From the NCBI GenBank assembly GCA_021202715.1, contig JAJQCL010000189.1, positions 1 to 5,370 of the forward strand: a stretch of DNA of 5,370 bases. The letters are read 5' to 3'. The position numbers and the translations under genes were made by a program. Source of the DNA: Lachnospiraceae bacterium (lineage in GTDB: Bacteria; Bacillota; Clostridia; Lachnospirales; Lachnospiraceae). Position 1 is the stretch's first letter. Each line of letters begins with the position of its first letter. Below, piece by piece: positions 3,918 to 5,370 of this stretch. A model generated the notes under the pieces. The model saw nothing but the letters and a program-made list of their open reading frames with translations, was not told the origin of the DNA and did not search any database.

Positions 3918-5370
3918 TTATTTGTCGGCCTCGATGTATTTCTTATTGATGTCTTTCCACATCTCCGTATCCACGCCCTTCCAGGACAGCTTATCGGGAT
4001 TGTAGTAAGGATCCTTCTTGGCTTTCATCTGCTCCTCATAGTCTTTGTACAGAGCCACGGCCTTGGGGGACAGGGCCAGCACGATGACCATGTTAATCCA
4101 GGTGCAGGCGCCCAGCGCCAGATCGGAAAGGTTCCAGGCCAGATCAGACTCAATGATACCCCAGATGAAGATGAGGACCGGCATACCGATCTGCATGATA
4201 CGGGTCACTGCCTTACGAATGTTCGCCTTGCCCTCGCCCTGGAACAGATACATGGCAGCCGTCTCGGCCTCATAGAAGTAACTGATCAGGCAGGTGAAGG
4301 AGAACAGGAACAGCATGATCGCGATGAACAGAGGCGCGATGCCGCCCATGACCTTCTGGCAGGCCAGCTGTACGAAGATGATGCCATTTGTACCGGCTTC
4401 CGCGAGGGAGGCCATCTGATCAGAACCGCTGCCCACATAACCGGAGGCTGTGTTGAAGCAATCGGTCAGGAGAATCATCAGACCGGAGCAGGTGCAGACA
4501 ACCACGGTGTCCAGCCAGACACCGGCTGCGTTAGCCATACCCTGCTTGATGGGATGGCTGGTCTCTGCCGCTGCCGCAGTAGGGGAAGCCTCGCCCATAC
4601 CGGAAGCACTGGAGAAGGTACCTCTCTTGACACCCTGCTGGATGGCGATACCGATGGTGCCGCCGAAGACCGCGTTCTTACCAAACGCACAGCTCACCAC
4701 GTTGGCGATCACCGCGGGAACCTGACCGATGTTCATGATCACGATGATGATAGCCACAGCGATGTAGATGACTGTCATAACAGGAACCACATAGGAAGCC
4801 ACCTGACCGATTCTCTTAATACCGCCGATAACGGTAACAGCCACGATCAGAGCCACGATCAGAGCGCAGACCCACATCGGCACGCCGATGGCGTTGTTAA
4901 AGCCGTCACAGATCGTGTATGTAGCTGCCGCCGGCATGAAGATCGAAGTGCCGAGCATCAGGATGATGGCCATGAAGCTGCCGTAGGCCTTCCAGCCCAG
5001 ACCGCGCTCTGCGCAGTAGGCGCCGCCGCCGCGGTACTGACCGTCCACCCGGATCTTGTACAGGCAAGCCAGTGCGCACTCGGTGAAGCACACCGCAGAG
5101 TTCGTCATACCAGCCAGGATCATCCAGAACAGAGCGCCGGGGCCGCCGGAATAGATAGCAACGGCCACACCGGCCACGTTACCGGTACCGATACGCATGG
5201 CCATCGTCGTACAGAAGGACGCGAACGTCGAGATACCGGAATCAGACTCCTGACGATCGATGATGCGGCTCCACATATCCTTAAAGTGTACGAACTGGAA
5301 GAAACCCAGCCGTACAGACAGGTACAGGCCGCTGCCGACGATGAGAACCAGCATCCAGACACTCCAGATG
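3918..5370 (-). CDS. AGCS-family sodium:amino-acid (alanine/glycine-type) symporter, N-terminus cut by window
   Basis: This inner-membrane protein belongs to the alanine or glycine:cation symporter family, which import small neutral amino acids with sodium and have a LeuT-like fold. The reading frame is still open at the right edge, with Ile-Trp-Ser-Val-Trp before the Met at 5354-5352. That Met lies inside the usual first membrane segment, so the true start is outside. Family marks include GSGLYLSVRLGFFQF, RIGTGNVAGVAVAI followed by GGPGALFWM (residues 54-78 counted from that Met), and a conserved HP in ETSHPIKQG. About ten hydrophobic segments are visible, then a charged cytoplasmic-type tail ending at TAA 3920-3918. 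One feature is odd: the block usually FSNEAGxGS reads FSSASGMGE (4616-4590). Substrate is not readable. Alanine or glycine is the family default; hydroxyproline or proline is suggested only by the neighbours. Its own promoter is outside the window. Confidence 0.9.
   Translation of the reverse strand, partial: IWSVWMLVLIVGSGLYLSVRLGFFQFVHFKDMWSRIIDRQESDSGISTFASFCTTMAMRIGTGNVAGVAVAIYSGGPGALFWMILAGMTNSAVCFTECALACLYKIRVDGQYRGGGAYCAERGLGWKAYGSFMAIILMLGTSIFMPAAATYTICDGFNNAIGVPMWVCALIVALIVAVTVIGGIKRIGQVASYVVPVMTVIYIAVAIIIVIMNIGQVPAVIANVVSCAFGKNAVFGGTIGIAIQQGVKRGTFSSASGMGEASPTAAAAETSHPIKQGMANAAGVWLDTVVVCTCSGLMILLTDCFNTASGYVGSGSDQMASLAEAGTNGIIFVQLACQKVMGGIAPLFIAIMLFLFSFTCLISYFYEAETAAMYLFQGEGKANIRKAVTRIMQIGMPVLIFIWGIIESDLAWNLSDLALGACTWINMVIVLALSPKAVALYKDYEEQMKAKKDPYYNPDKLSWKGVDTEMWKDINKKYIEADK

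Noticed and set aside
5352..5354. ATG as the true start of the symporter
   Set aside because: The frame stays open upstream to the window edge with Ile-Trp-Ser-Val-Trp, which fits the first membrane segment of AGCS proteins, and the segment before this Met would otherwise be missing.
1..5370. CRISPR arrays, tRNA or rRNA genes, insertion sequences, or attachment sites
   Set aside because: No regularly spaced repeats, tRNA-like cloverleaf, transposase fragments or long terminal repeats were seen. The inverted repeats present are explained as operators, leader hairpins or terminators.

Overview
The window looks like a chromosomal segment of an anaerobic, moderately GC-rich Clostridia-type Firmicute (gut Lachnospiraceae or a relative; an inference). 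Support comes from an oxygen-sensitive glycyl radical enzyme with its radical SAM activase, consensus sigma-A promoters, strong purine-rich ribosome binding sites, and a protein that aligns without gaps beyond its N-terminus to the Clostridioides difficile hydroxyproline dehydratase HypD as I remember that sequence.

Layout: (1) 1-1867, minus strand: the first 622 codons of hypD, trans-4-hydroxy-L-proline dehydratase, with the C-terminal glycyl radical domain cut off by the window edge. (2) 1872-2786, minus: complete hypE, the activating enzyme. It is four bases upstream of hypD, and the hypD ribosome binding site lies inside the end of hypE. (3) 2787-3204: a divergent control region with a near-ideal hypED promoter, a perfect palindrome just after its predicted start site, a tandem 9-bp repeat between -35 and -10, a leader hairpin, and a second promoter with its own palindromes for the regulator. 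(4) 3205-3810, plus: a TetR/AcrR-family regulator. (5) 3811-3917: two consecutive hairpins, the second a 42-bp perfect palindrome that acts as terminator between convergent genes. (6) 3918-5370, minus: an AGCS-family sodium:amino-acid symporter, truncated at its N-terminus by the window edge, with an unusual version of a conserved family motif.

Proposed working: HypE uses S-adenosylmethionine to install a glycyl radical on HypD. HypD dehydrates trans-4-hydroxy-L-proline to delta-1-pyrroline-5-carboxylate, which pyrroline-5-carboxylate reductase (ProC, not in this window) can reduce to proline. The divergent TetR regulator probably controls hypED through the promoter-proximal palindrome. The symporter may import an amino acid connected with this pathway, but its substrate cannot be read from the sequence. 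The enzyme pair is a known system. The less familiar parts are the TetR-controlled regulatory layout and the divergent symporter motif.
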